Assembly (NCBI GenBank): GCA_002722565.1
Contig: PBMG01000010.1
Location: forward strand, 1-64,000
DNA length: 64,000 nt
Reading direction: 5' to 3'
Source: Acidimicrobiaceae bacterium
GTDB taxonomy: Bacteria > Actinomycetota > Acidimicrobiia > Acidimicrobiales > Poriferisodalaceae
Shown: positions 36,075 through 45,715 of the stretch, one piece after another
Position numbering within the stretch: position 1 is the first letter of the stretch
Layout of the letters: every line of letters begins with the position of its first letter
Translations under genes and position numbers: made by a program
Notes under the pieces: generated by a model
What the model saw: only the letters and a program-made list of their open reading frames with translations
What the model was told of the DNA's origin: nothing
Databases searched by the model: none

Positions 36075-37226
36075 ATGCGCCGCACTATTTTCGACGAAGA
36101 ACACGACATGTTCCGGGAATCAGTTCGATCTTTCATTGACAAAGAGATCGCTCCCAACCACGAAAAGTGGGAACAGAACGGAAAAGTAGACAAAGAGATG
36201 TTCCAAAAAGCCGGCTCGAACGGCTTCCTTGGAATGGCAATACCGGAAGAGTATGGAGGAGGCGGAGTAGAAGATTTCCGCTATAACTCCATCATCAACG
36301 AAGAAGTCCAACTCGCTGGTGTTGTTGGATCTGGCATGTGTATCACGTTGCACAATGACGTTTGCCTGCCCTACTTCATCAACTACTGCAACGAAGAACA
36401 AGCTGAACGGTGGATGCCCGGTCTTGTCAGCGGAAACCTGATGAGCGCGATTGCCATGACTGAGCCAGCAATCGGATCTGACCTTGCGTCAATGGGCACG
36501 AGTGCGAGACCAGAAGGAAATGGCTATGTCGTAAACGGATCAAAAACATTCATCACCAACGGCATTAACAGCGACCTGATCATCACAGCGGTGAAAACAG
36601 ATCCGTCAGAAAAACATAAAGGAATGTCGCTCCTGGTCGTAGAGGACGGAATGGAAGGTTTCGAACGGGGACGAAACCTCGACAAGCTCGGCATGAAAAG
36701 CCAAGACACAGCTGAATTATTTTTCAACGATCTCTACATTCCAGAAGAGAATGTTTTAGGTGGTGAAGGTTCAGGATTTTTGAACTTGGTAAACAATCTG
36801 CCCCAAGAGCGTCTATCGATTGCAATAACAGGTACTGCCTCTGCGCAAGCTGCTTTCAATTGGACTGTGGACTACGTCACTGAACGCGAAGCATTCGGTC
36901 AAAAAATTTCAGCCTTTCAGAACACGCGATTTGAGTTGGCCGAAATGAAAACAGAATTGGATCTTGCATGGGTGTTCATCGATCGGCAGATCCAAGCCTT
37001 GAACGACGGTGAACTCACAGCTGAAGATGCTGCAGAAGCAAAGTGGTGGTGTACCGAAATGCAACTGCGAACTATCACCCGATGCCTGCAACTGTTTGGT
37101 GGATATGGATTCATGAACGAGTACCCGATAGCCAGGGCTTATGCAGATGCCAGAGTGCAAACGATTTATGGCGGTACGACCGAAATCATGAAAGAGATTA
37201 TTGGCCGACAAATCACGGGTCGATAG
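36075..37226 (+). CDS. Acyl-CoA dehydrogenase
   Basis: First step of beta-oxidation: introduces a double bond at C2-C3 with FAD. 383 residues, normal family length. MTEPAIGSD at about 131-139 and GSKTFITNG are the FAD/substrate signatures; the mid-domain contains LDKLGMKSQDTAELFFND, and the C-terminal GGYGFMNEYPIARAYADARVQ region is followed by IYGGTTEIMKEIIGR, whose Glu is the likely base. The following hydroxyacyl-CoA dehydrogenase gene, 51 bases away, suggests a beta-oxidation operon. Acyl-chain specificity cannot be seen. Confidence 0.93.
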   Translation: MRRTIFDEEHDMFRESVRSFIDKEIAPNHEKWEQNGKVDKEMFQKAGSNGFLGMAIPEEYGGGGVEDFRYNSIINEEVQLAGVVGSGMCITLHNDVCLPYFINYCNEEQAERWMPGLVSGNLMSAIAMTEPAIGSDLASMGTSARPEGNGYVVNGSKTFITNGINSDLIITAVKTDPSEKHKGMSLLVVEDGMEGFERGRNLDKLGMKSQDTAELFFNDLYIPEENVLGGEGSGFLNLVNNLPQERLSIAITGTASAQAAFNWTVDYVTEREAFGQKISAFQNTRFELAEMKTELDLAWVFIDRQIQALNDGELTAEDAAEAKWWCTEMQLRTITRCLQLFGGYGFMNEYPIARAYADARVQTIYGGTTEIMKEIIGRQITGR

Positions 37227-37277
37227 ATAACGGGATTTGTGGTTCAAATAGACGCAGCGAATATTTAATAGGAGTAG

Positions 37278-38576
37278 ATGATGGTTCGATCAATTGAATC
37301 CGTCGCGGTAATTGGTGCAGGAACAATGGGCGCCGGGATTGCTGCCGCGAGTGCGGCTGCCGGATGCCGGGTACTGATCCTCGATATGAACGCAGATACT
37401 GTTGAAGCAGCGCTTCAACAGGTGGACGAAGGAGACCGCTACCTAGTCACCACCGGCTTGGTTGACGCTGATCTAGACGAAGTCAGTGGCTATGACTGGG
37501 TATGTGAGGCGATTGTAGAAGATCTCTCTGTAAAGCGAGATTTGTTCAGCCGCTTAGAGAAGATCCGAAAAGACGGGTCAGTTATTTCCTCAAATACTTC
37601 AGGAATACCGCTGCGTCAGATCTCCGAAGATATGCCGCCACGGTTTCGTTCTGATGTCGCCATCACTCACTTTTTTAATCCAGTCAAAGTAATGCGGTTA
37701 TTCGAGCTGGTACCCGGAGAAGACACAGACCAAGAAGTGATATCAGCGTTTGCGGAATTTGGTTCTAGTCGGCTCGGAAAGGGAGTCGTCCATGCTAAAG
37801 ACACGGTGAACTTTATTGGTAACCGGATTGGCTGTTTCTTCATGCTTTCTGGGTTACACCTAGCAAAACCATTCCTAGCTGATGGCATGAGTCAAGAAAC
37901 CATAGATGGAGTGTTAGGGGCACCTGTAGGGCTTCCCCCTACAGGCCTGTACGGCCTTATTGACCTGATCGGCCTAGATGTAATGGAACTTGTTGGTAAG
38001 AACCTTGCAGCCAATTTGCCTGACGCCGACGTAGGTCACGAATTCACAAGTTTTCCAGCCACCGAACAACAGATGCACGATCTTGGCCAGCTAGGGCGCA
38101 AAGCCGGCGGGGGCTTCTACCGACAAAGCAAGACTCCTGAGGGGGAACGCCTAAAGGAGAGTTTTGATCTCTCGACCGAAGAATGGCGTGAGGCTCAAGC
38201 ACCCAACTTAGAGGGCATACCAGTCGAACTTGGAGAAGTTGTCTTCCACGATTCCGCAGAGGGAGAGCTTGCTTGGAAAATCTTCGGAGGGACTCTGAAA
38301 TATGCTGCCTCCTTAGTGCCCGAGATCGCTGACGATGTATTGAATATTGACAACGCCATTCGATGGGGCTTCAACTGGGTTCATGGTCCATTCGAAATGT
38401 TGGACCACCTAGGTGCTGGACGCGTAATTGATCGGATCCGGGCTGAAGAGTCTGAGCTTCCGATGATGCTGCAGGTTCTTGATCAGGCAGGAGTCGAGTC
38501 TTTCTACCGCAATCAGGGAAGTGAATATTTGGGCACTGATGGTGAATATCACCCGGTCGAGAGTTCAGTCGACTGA
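37278..38576 (+). CDS. 3-hydroxyacyl-CoA dehydrogenase (FadN-like, lacking the hydratase domain)
   Basis: 432 residues. Rossmann motif GAGTMGAGIAA at about 14-24, then catalytic-His region (THFFNPVKVMRL) and a NAD site with NFIGNR. Two C-terminal helical dehydrogenase units follow (about 190-280 and 310-410; LNIDNAIRWGFNWVHGPFEMLD is shortened here). Larger relatives continue into an enoyl-CoA hydratase domain of about 300 residues; this one stops, so the hydratase must be separate. ATG at 37278; 37281 has better spacing from GGAG. Its 3' end overlaps folP on the opposite strand by 12 bases. Confidence 0.9.
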   Translation: MMVRSIESVAVIGAGTMGAGIAAASAAAGCRVLILDMNADTVEAALQQVDEGDRYLVTTGLVDADLDEVSGYDWVCEAIVEDLSVKRDLFSRLEKIRKDGSVISSNTSGIPLRQISEDMPPRFRSDVAITHFFNPVKVMRLFELVPGEDTDQEVISAFAEFGSSRLGKGVVHAKDTVNFIGNRIGCFFMLSGLHLAKPFLADGMSQETIDGVLGAPVGLPPTGLYGLIDLIGLDVMELVGKNLAANLPDADVGHEFTSFPATEQQMHDLGQLGRKAGGGFYRQSKTPEGERLKESFDLSTEEWREAQAPNLEGIPVELGEVVFHDSAEGELAWKIFGGTLKYAASLVPEIADDVLNIDNAIRWGFNWVHGPFEMLDHLGAGRVIDRIRAEESELPMMLQVLDQAGVESFYRNQGSEYLGTDGEYHPVESSVD

Positions 38577-39425
38577 TCTGTCTTGTCGCACCACAGCGTC
38601 CGACATATCGACGACGTCACGCATCTCAGCGCCATCATGAATCCGCACAACGTCTATACCTGCACAAATTGCTTGGGTGACTGTCGCAGCAGTCCCAAAG
38701 AGCCGTTCATCAACGTTTGATCCGAGGACTGTCCCAATAGAAGACTTCCGCGAAGTACCTATGAGCAGGGGAAAATTGAGAGAATCCAATTCCGGAAGAC
38801 GACGCAGGATCTCCAAATTCTCTGCAACCGACCAACCAAACCCAAACCCGGGATCCAAAATTAATTTTGCTGCATCGATACCCGCAGCTTCAGCAATCAA
38901 CAAGGACCCTGACAGCCCATTCGTGATGTCGTCAATGACGTCATGATGTTCCAGTCCGCGTTGATTATGCATCAGCACTGCTCCAACGCCTCTGTCTGCA
39001 ACTAATGATGAAAGATCGGGATCCAATCGGAACCCCGAAATGTCATTAACAATGGTTGCCCCAGCATCTAAGGCAGCTTCTGCGACTTCTGCCCGAGTTG
39101 TATCTACAGAAATGGGTACCTTAACTTCAGCATTGACGACTTCGATAACTCGTATGACCCGCTCCTTCTCAATAGAAACCGGAGTCGGATCTGCACCGGG
39201 TCTCGAGGAAGCCCCTCCTATATCGATTACGTCTACCCCGCAGGCTTCGAATTTTTTAGCTAACGAGACCGCTTTTTGGAGTTCGCCGGCAACACCATCA
39301 CCTGAAAATGAGTCCTGAGTTGCATTTACGATACCCATCACATAAGTACGACGACCCCAGTCCCATGTAGTGCCTCGGCCTGCATCGAATCTGGTTGCTT
39401 GGTAGCTGCGGTTAATTGGCCACAC
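38565..39425 (-). CDS. folP: Dihydropteroate synthase
   Basis: Joins p-aminobenzoate to the pterin diphosphate made by FolK. About 286 residues. The TIM-barrel motifs are present: MGIVNATQDSFSGDG near residue 31 (usual form has PDSF and DGG, so this is a divergent version), DIGGASSRPGA, DTTRAEVAEAAL, NDISG, DPGFGFG, GTSRKSSIG and RIHD near the end. Two tandem GTG codons at 39425-39428 sit after CGGAG; the downstream one has better spacing. Converges on the hydroxyacyl-CoA dehydrogenase, and lies downstream of the polyprenyl synthase on the same strand after 21 bases. Confidence 0.93.
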   Translation of the reverse strand: MWPINRSYQATRFDAGRGTTWDWGRRTYVMGIVNATQDSFSGDGVAGELQKAVSLAKKFEACGVDVIDIGGASSRPGADPTPVSIEKERVIRVIEVVNAEVKVPISVDTTRAEVAEAALDAGATIVNDISGFRLDPDLSSLVADRGVGAVLMHNQRGLEHHDVIDDITNGLSGSLLIAEAAGIDAAKLILDPGFGFGWSVAENLEILRRLPELDSLNFPLLIGTSRKSSIGTVLGSNVDERLFGTAATVTQAICAGIDVVRIHDGAEMRDVVDMSDAVVRQDRSVD

Positions 39426-39445
39426 CACAAACTCCGAAAATCTTC

Positions 39446-40432
39446 TTAACGCTCTAAGGCTGATAAGAGATTGGTAGCTGCATCTCGCATACCCCGCACA
39501 GCAGGCGTATCGGGCAATGCAACAAGAGCAGACAAAGCCTTGTCCACATACATTTGAGCCGTGGCTATCGAGCTAGCTATCTCAGGACCTTCAATAACAG
39601 CAGCCCGTGCTTGATCCCTAACTTCTTCGTCTAATTGTTGTCCCAAAAGCTCTGCAATTGGATCGCCAGATGCAATCATCCTAATTACTGGCAGCGTGTA
39701 CACGCCTTCTTTGAGATCATTCCCAGAGGGCTTACCCAGTTCCTCATCGGTTGCTATCAGATCGAGGATGTCATCGACTACTTGGAAGGCCATCCCATAA
39801 GCGTGACCAAACTCAGTGAGTTGATCGACAACGGCACGTTCAGCGCCGCCAACAATCCCGCCAATGCGACATGAAGTCGCGTACAGCTCTGCTGTTTTGC
39901 CAGAAATAGCCTGAAGATATTGTTCTTCGTTCCTATTGATGTCGTAGATCAATTGGAGTTCACGGACTTGCCCTTCGCAGAGATGACCAATAGTCGCCGC
40001 CAGCAATTCAGCTACTTCTGTTCCCAACGACGCAGCTAATTCAGATGCTTTAGCCAAAAGAAAATCGCCAGCGAGAATTGCCGTGAGGTTTCCCCAACGA
40101 TGGTTCACAGCCTCAATACCGCGACGCGTCTCGGCTTCATCCATCACATCGTCGTGGTACAGCGAACCCAGATGGACGAGTTCAACAGCCACCCCACCGC
40201 GGACCATTTCGTCGGTGAGCCTTTCAGACTGATCGCCTTTAGGGTCTAAACAAAGTGCAGCAGCGATCACAAAAGCTGGCCGTAAACGCTTGCCACCAGC
40301 AGGAATTAAATGAGATGCAACCTCAGTTAAGAAATCATCTTCGGTGGTGGCAGCCGCTCTCAGGGCTGACTCCACGCTCTGTAAATCCGCGTTGGGATCG
40401 ACCCGATGCTGCAGAGGAGTAAGAGAAACCAC
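39446..40432 (-). CDS. Trans-polyprenyl diphosphate synthase
   Basis: Elongates prenyl diphosphates for quinone side chains or similar. 328 residues. First aspartate-rich motif DDVMDEAETRRG, second DDILD, and the GGKRLRP start region are intact. The residues before the first motif (LVHLGSLYH) are Gly/Ser/Leu rather than bulky aromatics, suggesting medium-long products such as heptaprenyl diphosphate (inference). Together with ispD and ispF nearby it fits isoprenoid supply. GTG start at 40432; no clear ribosome site is visible. Confidence 0.92.
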   Translation of the reverse strand: MVSLTPLQHRVDPNADLQSVESALRAAATTEDDFLTEVASHLIPAGGKRLRPAFVIAAALCLDPKGDQSERLTDEMVRGGVAVELVHLGSLYHDDVMDEAETRRGIEAVNHRWGNLTAILAGDFLLAKASELAASLGTEVAELLAATIGHLCEGQVRELQLIYDINRNEEQYLQAISGKTAELYATSCRIGGIVGGAERAVVDQLTEFGHAYGMAFQVVDDILDLIATDEELGKPSGNDLKEGVYTLPVIRMIASGDPIAELLGQQLDEEVRDQARAAVIEGPEIASSIATAQMYVDKALSALVALPDTPAVRGMRDAATNLLSALER

Positions 40433-40604
40433 AATGCAAAGCTAACTGGAAAGCGAAAGGACACCTCGATCTAGCCTGAAACCTTCGTTTTGTTGGCCAT
40501 AATTATGAATTAATTGGGGTTTGACCGGAATCTGCTGTGAGACAAGACCCTTCGCCCGGTTACACTCCTGTAACGCCCGTCACTCGTGGGCACACTTGCC
40601 TCCT

Positions 40605-40610
40605 GGAGGA
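40605..40610 (+). promoter_or_regulatory. Ribosome binding site that fixes the clpC start
   Basis: GGAGGA, four bases before the GTG at 40615. Decides for the short start over an upstream GTG at 40537 that would add 26 unrelated residues. Confidence 0.75.
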
Positions 40611-40614
40611 TTCA

Positions 40615-43134
40615 GTGTTTGAAAGGTTTACAGATCGAGCTCGCCGAGTAGTTGTCCTAGCTCAAGAAGAAGCACGCCTTCTCAACCACAATTACATCGG
40701 TACCGAACACATCCTCTTGGGACTGATTCATGAAGGTGAAGGAGTCGCTGCTAAGGCACTCGAATCGTTAGGGATATCACTTGAAGCAGTCCGCAGTCAG
40801 GTCGAAGAAATAATTGGCCAAGGTGGCTCATCGCCAAGCGGTCACATTCCCTTTACCCCAAGAGCCAAAAAGGTGCTCGAACTATCACTTCGCGAAGCGC
40901 TTCAACTTGGACACAACTACATCGGCACTGAACACATTTTGCTGGGTCTGATCCGAGAAGGAGAAGGAGTAGCTGCGCAAGTACTTGTGAAACTTGGGGC
41001 AGACCTTTCTCGAGTTCGACAGCAAGTAATCCAGTTGCTTTCCGGTTACAGCGGATCAGGGCAAGGAGAAGGCTCTGAACCAGGTAAAGAAACTGTAGGA
41101 GGTTCAGCTGAACGCGGGGATGGTCCTCAAGGCGGATCAGCGATCTTGGACCAGTTTGGGAGAAACCTCACTCAGAACGCCAAGGACAAAGCTCTTGATC
41201 CAGTAATAGGCAGGATGCGCGAAACCGAGCGTGTGATGCAGGTGCTCTCAAGACGAACTAAAAACAACCCAGTTCTTATCGGGGAACCCGGAGTTGGGAA
41301 AACAGCCATCGTCGAAGGTTTGGCCCAAAAGATTGTTGCTGGTGAAGTACCAGAAACGCTGCGTGGCAAACAGCTCTACACGCTGGACTTAGGTGCGCTG
41401 GTCGCTGGTTCTCGATACCGAGGAGACTTTGAGGAGCGCCTGAAGAAGGTACTTAAAGAAATTAAGACTCGAGGCGACATAATCCTGTTCATTGACGAAC
41501 TACATACCTTGGTTGGCGCTGGCGCAGCCGAAGGTGCTATCGATGCGGCCTCAATCCTCAAACCAATGCTTGCGCGCGGTGAATTGCAAACGATTGGCGC
41601 GACCACCTTGGAGGAGTACCGAAAGTACTTAGAAAAGGACGCTGCGCTAGAAAGACGTTTCCAACCAATACGAGTTGAAGAACCAACTTTAAGCCACACC
41701 ATAGAAATACTTAAAGGCCTGCGCGACCGCTACGAATCGCATCATCGCGTAACTATTACAGACCAAGCTCTGGTAGCCGCAGCCAATCTCGCTGACCGAT
41801 ACATCGCTGACCGACATCTACCCGACAAAGCGATAGACCTTATAGACGAAGCAGGGTCGCGTCTTCGTATTAAACGCATGGAGACGCCGCCCGACTACAC
41901 AGAAATCGAAAACAAGATTGCTGAAGTCGTTGAAAAGAAAAAACAAGCCGTTGAAAATCAAGATTTCGAGTTAGCCGGCTCTTTGCGTGATGAAGAGAAA
42001 GATCTATTAGACCGGCGAACTGAACTCATGGAACAGATCAAATCCGAAGGCGTGGATCTATTCGACGAGGTCGACGAGGAAGCGATAGCTGAAGTTCTAT
42101 CGATCTGGACCGGTATACCCGTTTACAAGCTGACCGAAGAAGAGACACAGAAGCTTCTGAAGATGGAAGACGAGCTGCACAAACGCGTTATTGGTCAAGA
42201 AGACGCGATTAAGGCTGTAAGTCAGGCCATTCGCCGTACGCGGGCGGGCCTCAAAGACCCCAAACGCCCTGGAGGTTCGTTCATCTTCCTTGGACCATCT
42301 GGCGTCGGGAAAACTGAACTTGCGAAGACGCTCGCCGAATTTCTTTTCGGAGACGAAGATGCTCTGATCAGCCTTGACATGTCTGAGTACATGGAAAAGC
42401 ACACCGTGAGCCGGCTCGTCGGATCTCCCCCCGGATATGTCGGCTATGAAGAGGGTGGTCAACTAACCGAAGCGGTCCGTCGACGACCATTTTCAGTAGT
42501 CCTGTTCGATGAAGTCGAAAAAGCACACCCAGATGTCTTCAACACCCTTTTGCAGATTCTCGAAGAAGGGCGGCTAACTGACGCTCAAGGTCGTTCAGTC
42601 GACTTCAGGAACACCGTCCTAATTATGACTTCTAACCTCGGTACAGCGGACCTCCGCAGGGCAAACGTTGGGTTCACCAAGGCTGACGAAGCTGTCAGCT
42701 ACGAGAGGATGAAAGAAAAAGTTAATGATGCCCTGAAGGCACATTTCCGTCCAGAGTTCCTCAACCGTGTTGATGACACCATCGTGTTCCATGAACTTTC
42801 TATGGATGAAGTCACCGAGATTGTCGATTTGATGATCGCCAGGACCTCTGAGCAGCTCAAAGCGCAAGGTCTAGGCCTAGAGCTAACGGATTCAGCGAAG
42901 AACTGGTTGGCGCGGAAAGGCTACGACCCAACCCTCGGCGCTCGACCTCTTCGAAGGGCAATTCAACGTTATGTCGAAGATGCTTTGTCTGAACGCATCC
43001 TCTACAAAGAGTTCCATGCAGGGCAAATCGTTGTGGTCGACGCGGATGAAGAAACTGACGAAATAGTTTTCCGATCAATTGATGGGTTCGATCCTGAGCC
43101 TGTTGAACTCGAAGACGCAGCGAGCAGCGAATAG
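40615..43134 (+). CDS. clpC: ATP-dependent Clp protease ATPase subunit ClpC
   Basis: Unfolds and feeds proteins to ClpP. 839 residues from GTG 40615. Two N-terminal Clp_N repeats ([16 protein letters not shown] and [16 protein letters not shown], each followed by [14 protein letters not shown]), then AAA-1 (Walker A GEPGVGKT), a UVR/coiled-coil middle domain ([16 protein letters not shown]), and AAA-2 (GPSGVGKT, Walker [14 protein letters not shown]). A long C-terminal tail is acidic. No CtsR gene or operator is seen upstream. The 115 bases after it hold no gene I recognise. Confidence 0.97.
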   Translation: MFERFTDRARRVVVLAQEEARLLNHNYIGTEHILLGLIHEGEGVAAKALESLGISLEAVRSQVEEIIGQGGSSPSGHIPFTPRAKKVLELSLREALQLGHNYIGTEHILLGLIREGEGVAAQVLVKLGADLSRVRQQVIQLLSGYSGSGQGEGSEPGKETVGGSAERGDGPQGGSAILDQFGRNLTQNAKDKALDPVIGRMRETERVMQVLSRRTKNNPVLIGEPGVGKTAIVEGLAQKIVAGEVPETLRGKQLYTLDLGALVAGSRYRGDFEERLKKVLKEIKTRGDIILFIDELHTLVGAGAAEGAIDAASILKPMLARGELQTIGATTLEEYRKYLEKDAALERRFQPIRVEEPTLSHTIEILKGLRDRYESHHRVTITDQALVAAANLADRYIADRHLPDKAIDLIDEAGSRLRIKRMETPPDYTEIENKIAEVVEKKKQAVENQDFELAGSLRDEEKDLLDRRTELMEQIKSEGVDLFDEVDEEAIAEVLSIWTGIPVYKLTEEETQKLLKMEDELHKRVIGQEDAIKAVSQAIRRTRAGLKDPKRPGGSFIFLGPSGVGKTELAKTLAEFLFGDEDALISLDMSEYMEKHTVSRLVGSPPGYVGYEEGGQLTEAVRRRPFSVVLFDEVEKAHPDVFNTLLQILEEGRLTDAQGRSVDFRNTVLIMTSNLGTADLRRANVGFTKADEAVSYERMKEKVNDALKAHFRPEFLNRVDDTIVFHELSMDEVTEIVDLMIARTSEQLKAQGLGLELTDSAKNWLARKGYDPTLGARPLRRAIQRYVEDALSERILYKEFHAGQIVVVDADEETDEIVFRSIDGFDPEPVELEDAASSE

Positions 43135-43249
43135 ACAACGCCACAAAGTTTGCGGAACATCACGATCTTCCAGCGCTGAGGTAGATGAGTTTCTTCTAAA
43201 TCCGGACGGCTAGTGCGGAATTGGCTCCGACAAGTGCCACAGTGGTGAT

Positions 43250-43906
43250 GTGGAAATCACATGGTCCATTGTCCTAGCTGCCGGATCGGGTTCACGATTT
43301 GGAGGAGATAAGCAAAACGTGATGCTCGGACATCAACGAGTTGTTGATTGGAGTGTTTCCATAGCTAGAGCCAGTTGCGATGGCGTAGTGCTGGTCGTGA
43401 ACCCCGATGCAGTCAACGACGTCGCTTCCTCAAATGCAGAAATCGTTGTAGCGGGCGGACATAGTCGGAGCCAATCTGTACGAAATGGTCTGAAGGCCCT
43501 CCCCTCAGACGCGACGATTGTTGTTGTACAAGACGCGGCAAGACCGGGAGCCTCATCCGACCTTTATCGAACTGTCATCGGAGCTGTGCAAGCAGGCGCC
43601 GATGCCGCGATTCCGGCCCTCCCCGTTGTAGATACCTTAAAACGAGTCGTTGACACACCTAATGGACTAGAAGTCAAAGCAACAGTTGATCGTGCAGATC
43701 TGATGGCGATCCAGACGCCGCAAGCATTTAAGCGTCAGATACTGGAAGCAGCTCACGAGAGTGGTGACGAGGCGACTGACGACTCAGGACTGGTTGAAGC
43801 AATAGGAGGAACTGTGAATATTGTCCCGGGAGAGGTAGCTGCAATCAAGATAACTACACCCAAGGATCTCCATATCGCCGCTGAGCTGATGGGACTTAAC
43901 TCATGA
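43250..43906 (+). CDS. ispD: 2-C-methyl-D-erythritol 4-phosphate cytidylyltransferase
   Basis: Third step of the non-mevalonate isoprenoid pathway: CTP plus MEP gives CDP-ME. 218 residues. LAAGSGSRFGGDKQ at about 9-22 is the CTP-binding loop; VQDAARPGAS and ATVDRADLMAIQTPQAF hold the expected conserved residues. The GTG at 43250 starts it; the stop overlaps ispF (ATGA). In many Actinobacteria carD precedes this gene; here it does not. Confidence 0.95.
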   Translation: MEITWSIVLAAGSGSRFGGDKQNVMLGHQRVVDWSVSIARASCDGVVLVVNPDAVNDVASSNAEIVVAGGHSRSQSVRNGLKALPSDATIVVVQDAARPGASSDLYRTVIGAVQAGADAAIPALPVVDTLKRVVDTPNGLEVKATVDRADLMAIQTPQAFKRQILEAAHESGDEATDDSGLVEAIGGTVNIVPGEVAAIKITTPKDLHIAAELMGLNS

Positions 43907-44373
43907 TGCGAATAGGTCAAGGGTACGACGCTCATGGCTGGGCTGACGATGACCGACCGCTTGTCATCGGAGGAGTTCATTTTCCTGAACACAGAGGTCT
44001 CTCAGGCCACAGCGATGCAGATGTTGTCACTCATGCGGTGATTGATGCCATGCTCGGCGCGGCCGGACTAGGTGATATCGGCCAAGTCTTCCCTGACACA
44101 GGTAAAGAATTCGATGGGGCAGACAGCATCGAAATGCTTCGACGAGCCGCCGAAATGGTTGATAACGAGGGTTGGGTGCTGACTAACGCGGATTGCACTG
44201 TCATCATTGACCAGCCGCAGATAGCTCCAGTTAAAGACGAGATAGAAAAAAATCTATCTGAAGCAGCAGGGGCGCCCGTCACCGTATGCGGAAAGAGAAC
44301 TGAGGGAATCGGTGCTCTGGGTCGAGGCGAAGGAGTCATAGCAATAGCAGTGGCCTTATTGGAGAGAAAATGA
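43903..44373 (+). CDS. ispF: 2-C-methyl-D-erythritol 2,4-cyclodiphosphate synthase
   Basis: Makes the cyclic diphosphate in the same pathway as IspD. 156 residues. GQGYDAHGW near residue 5-13 gives the zinc-binding Asp and His, LSGHSDADVVTHA gives the third ligand His, and GLGDIGQVFPDT and RTEGIGALGRGEG complete the family pattern. Start overlaps ispD; stop overlaps rlmB. Tandem ATG codons at the start; either may be used. Confidence 0.96.
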   Translation: MMRIGQGYDAHGWADDDRPLVIGGVHFPEHRGLSGHSDADVVTHAVIDAMLGAAGLGDIGQVFPDTGKEFDGADSIEMLRRAAEMVDNEGWVLTNADCTVIIDQPQIAPVKDEIEKNLSEAAGAPVTVCGKRTEGIGALGRGEGVIAIAVALLERK

Positions 44374-45290
44374 GTCGATCCCAACGAAGGCCTCAACCCA
44401 GTCGTGGGCGACAACAGGCAGGCAAAAAGAAATCGTCTAACCGGAGCGGCACTAACAACACGCGAGGACGCCAGCCGGGAGGAAATAAAAACCGTAACGA
44501 TCGGGATAAGAATCAAACCAAAGTACGAAACCGACCCGACAACTTGGGTGGAGACCACATCGAAGGACGACAAGCAGTTCGAGAGTTGTTGCGAGCGGGT
44601 ACGCGACGGACCCAACAAGTGCTTATAAGTGAAGATGTTCACACCACAGCAATCCTGGCTGAAATAGCGGATCTATGCGAAGAACGGAGAGTTCCTATCA
44701 GGCAACTCTCCGCGCGAAAGCTTGATGATTACGCTTTAACGGAGTCACACCAAGGGGTGATCGCCCAAGCAGAATCAATTCGACCAGTTGAGTTTGAATC
44801 GCTTATCGCCAGATCTTCACATGAGCCCCCATTGCTTGTAGCCCTTGATGGAGTTACCGATCCTGGAAACCTCGGAGCGATTCTTAGGACGGCAGAAGTC
44901 GCCGGAGTGACCGGAATTGTTCTACCCCGACATAGAGCTGTGAGACTTACGCCGGCCGCCGTGAAAGCGGCAGCGGGAGCTGTCGAGCATTTGCCCATAG
45001 CGCTTGTAGCGGGGTTGCCAACGACGATTAAGGAGATGTCCGACCGAGGTCTTTGGATTGTGGGACTTGATGGCACCGCAAAAAATTCAATTTATGAGAT
45101 GCGAGTTGCCACAGAACCACTCATGATCGTTCTGGGCGCGGAAGGTGAAGGACTCTCTCATCTGACAAAGAAGAGATGTGACCAACTTGTCTCAATACCT
45201 CAAATCGGTCACCTTGAATCACTCAATGTGTCCAATGCAGCGGCTATAACAATTTATGAAATACAACGTCAAAGAGAAATGGATCACTGA
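44370..45290 (+). CDS. rlmB: 23S rRNA 2'-O-methyltransferase, RlmB/TrmH family
   Basis: 306 residues. A basic, Gln/Arg/Lys-rich N-terminal extension of about 55 residues (likely disordered, RNA binding) precedes the substrate-binding HIEGRQAVRELL domain. The SPOUT knot contains DGVTDPGNLGAILRTAE, VLGAEGEGLS and IPQIGHLESLNVSNAAAI (all typical). Known: methylates G2251 in E. coli rRNA; the target here is by analogy. The usual neighbour cysS is missing between ispF and this gene. A tRNA gene follows 45 bases later. Confidence 0.93.
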   Translation: MSRSQRRPQPSRGRQQAGKKKSSNRSGTNNTRGRQPGGNKNRNDRDKNQTKVRNRPDNLGGDHIEGRQAVRELLRAGTRRTQQVLISEDVHTTAILAEIADLCEERRVPIRQLSARKLDDYALTESHQGVIAQAESIRPVEFESLIARSSHEPPLLVALDGVTDPGNLGAILRTAEVAGVTGIVLPRHRAVRLTPAAVKAAAGAVEHLPIALVAGLPTTIKEMSDRGLWIVGLDGTAKNSIYEMRVATEPLMIVLGAEGEGLSHLTKKRCDQLVSIPQIGHLESLNVSNAAAITIYEIQRQREMDH

Positions 45291-45335
45291 ACGACATCAC
45301 TAAGCGCCCGCTGGGGTTTACGCTATGCATGCGCG

Positions 45336-45408
45336 GCCCGAGTAGCTCAACGGCTAGAGCACCGCTCTTGTAAAGCGGAGGTTGTGGGTTCGATTCCCAC
45401 CTCGGGCT
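45336..45408 (+). tRNA. tRNA-Thr (anticodon TGT)
   Basis: 73 bases. Acceptor GCCCGAG/CTCGGGC, D arm GCTC/GAGC, anticodon stem CCGCT/AGCGG with loop CTTGTAA giving TGT, T arm GTGGG/CCCAC with TTCGATT. Acceptor and T stems are identical to the other tRNA-Thr at 29383-29454, consistent with one synthetase recognising both. No encoded CCA. Confidence 0.95.
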
Positions 45409-45430
45409 CTGTTACACCGGAAGGAAAATC

Positions 45431-45715
45431 GTGAACTTGGAAGAATCGTCTCATCAGAAACTGAACCAACGTGACCGAGATATTCTCGAATTTGAACAGT
45501 CATGGTGGGAGGCGGAGATCCCCAAGGATCAGGGTGTGCGTGAAAGGTTCCAATTAACCGAGTCCGAGTATGCGGCTGCATTAGACGAGTTAATTGCATC
45601 AGATGAAGCGCTAGCCGCGGAGCCTCTACTTGTGCGACGATTGAGGCGGTTACGTGATCGTCGACGCCAACAACATTCAGCCCGCCGGACAGCCGACCAG
45701 GAGGTCGCCCAATGA
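45431..45715 (+). CDS. DUF3263 protein
   Basis: 94 residues. LNQRDRDILEFEQSWWEAE near the start and a RERFQLTESEYAAALDEL segment match the actinobacterial DUF3263 family, which looks like a short winged-helix or sigma-like DNA-binding unit. The C-terminus is very basic (RRLRRLRDRRRQQ). Known: it often precedes a LytR_C gene, as here (ATGA overlap). GTG start with AAGGAA upstream. Function unknown. Confidence 0.85.
   Translation: MNLEESSHQKLNQRDRDILEFEQSWWEAEIPKDQGVRERFQLTESEYAAALDELIASDEALAAEPLLVRRLRRLRDRRRQQHSARRTADQEVAQ

Noticed and set aside
43135-43249. Search for a carD gene or regulatory RNA before ispD
   Set aside because: 115 bases only, no reading frame of useful length and no hairpin that stood out.
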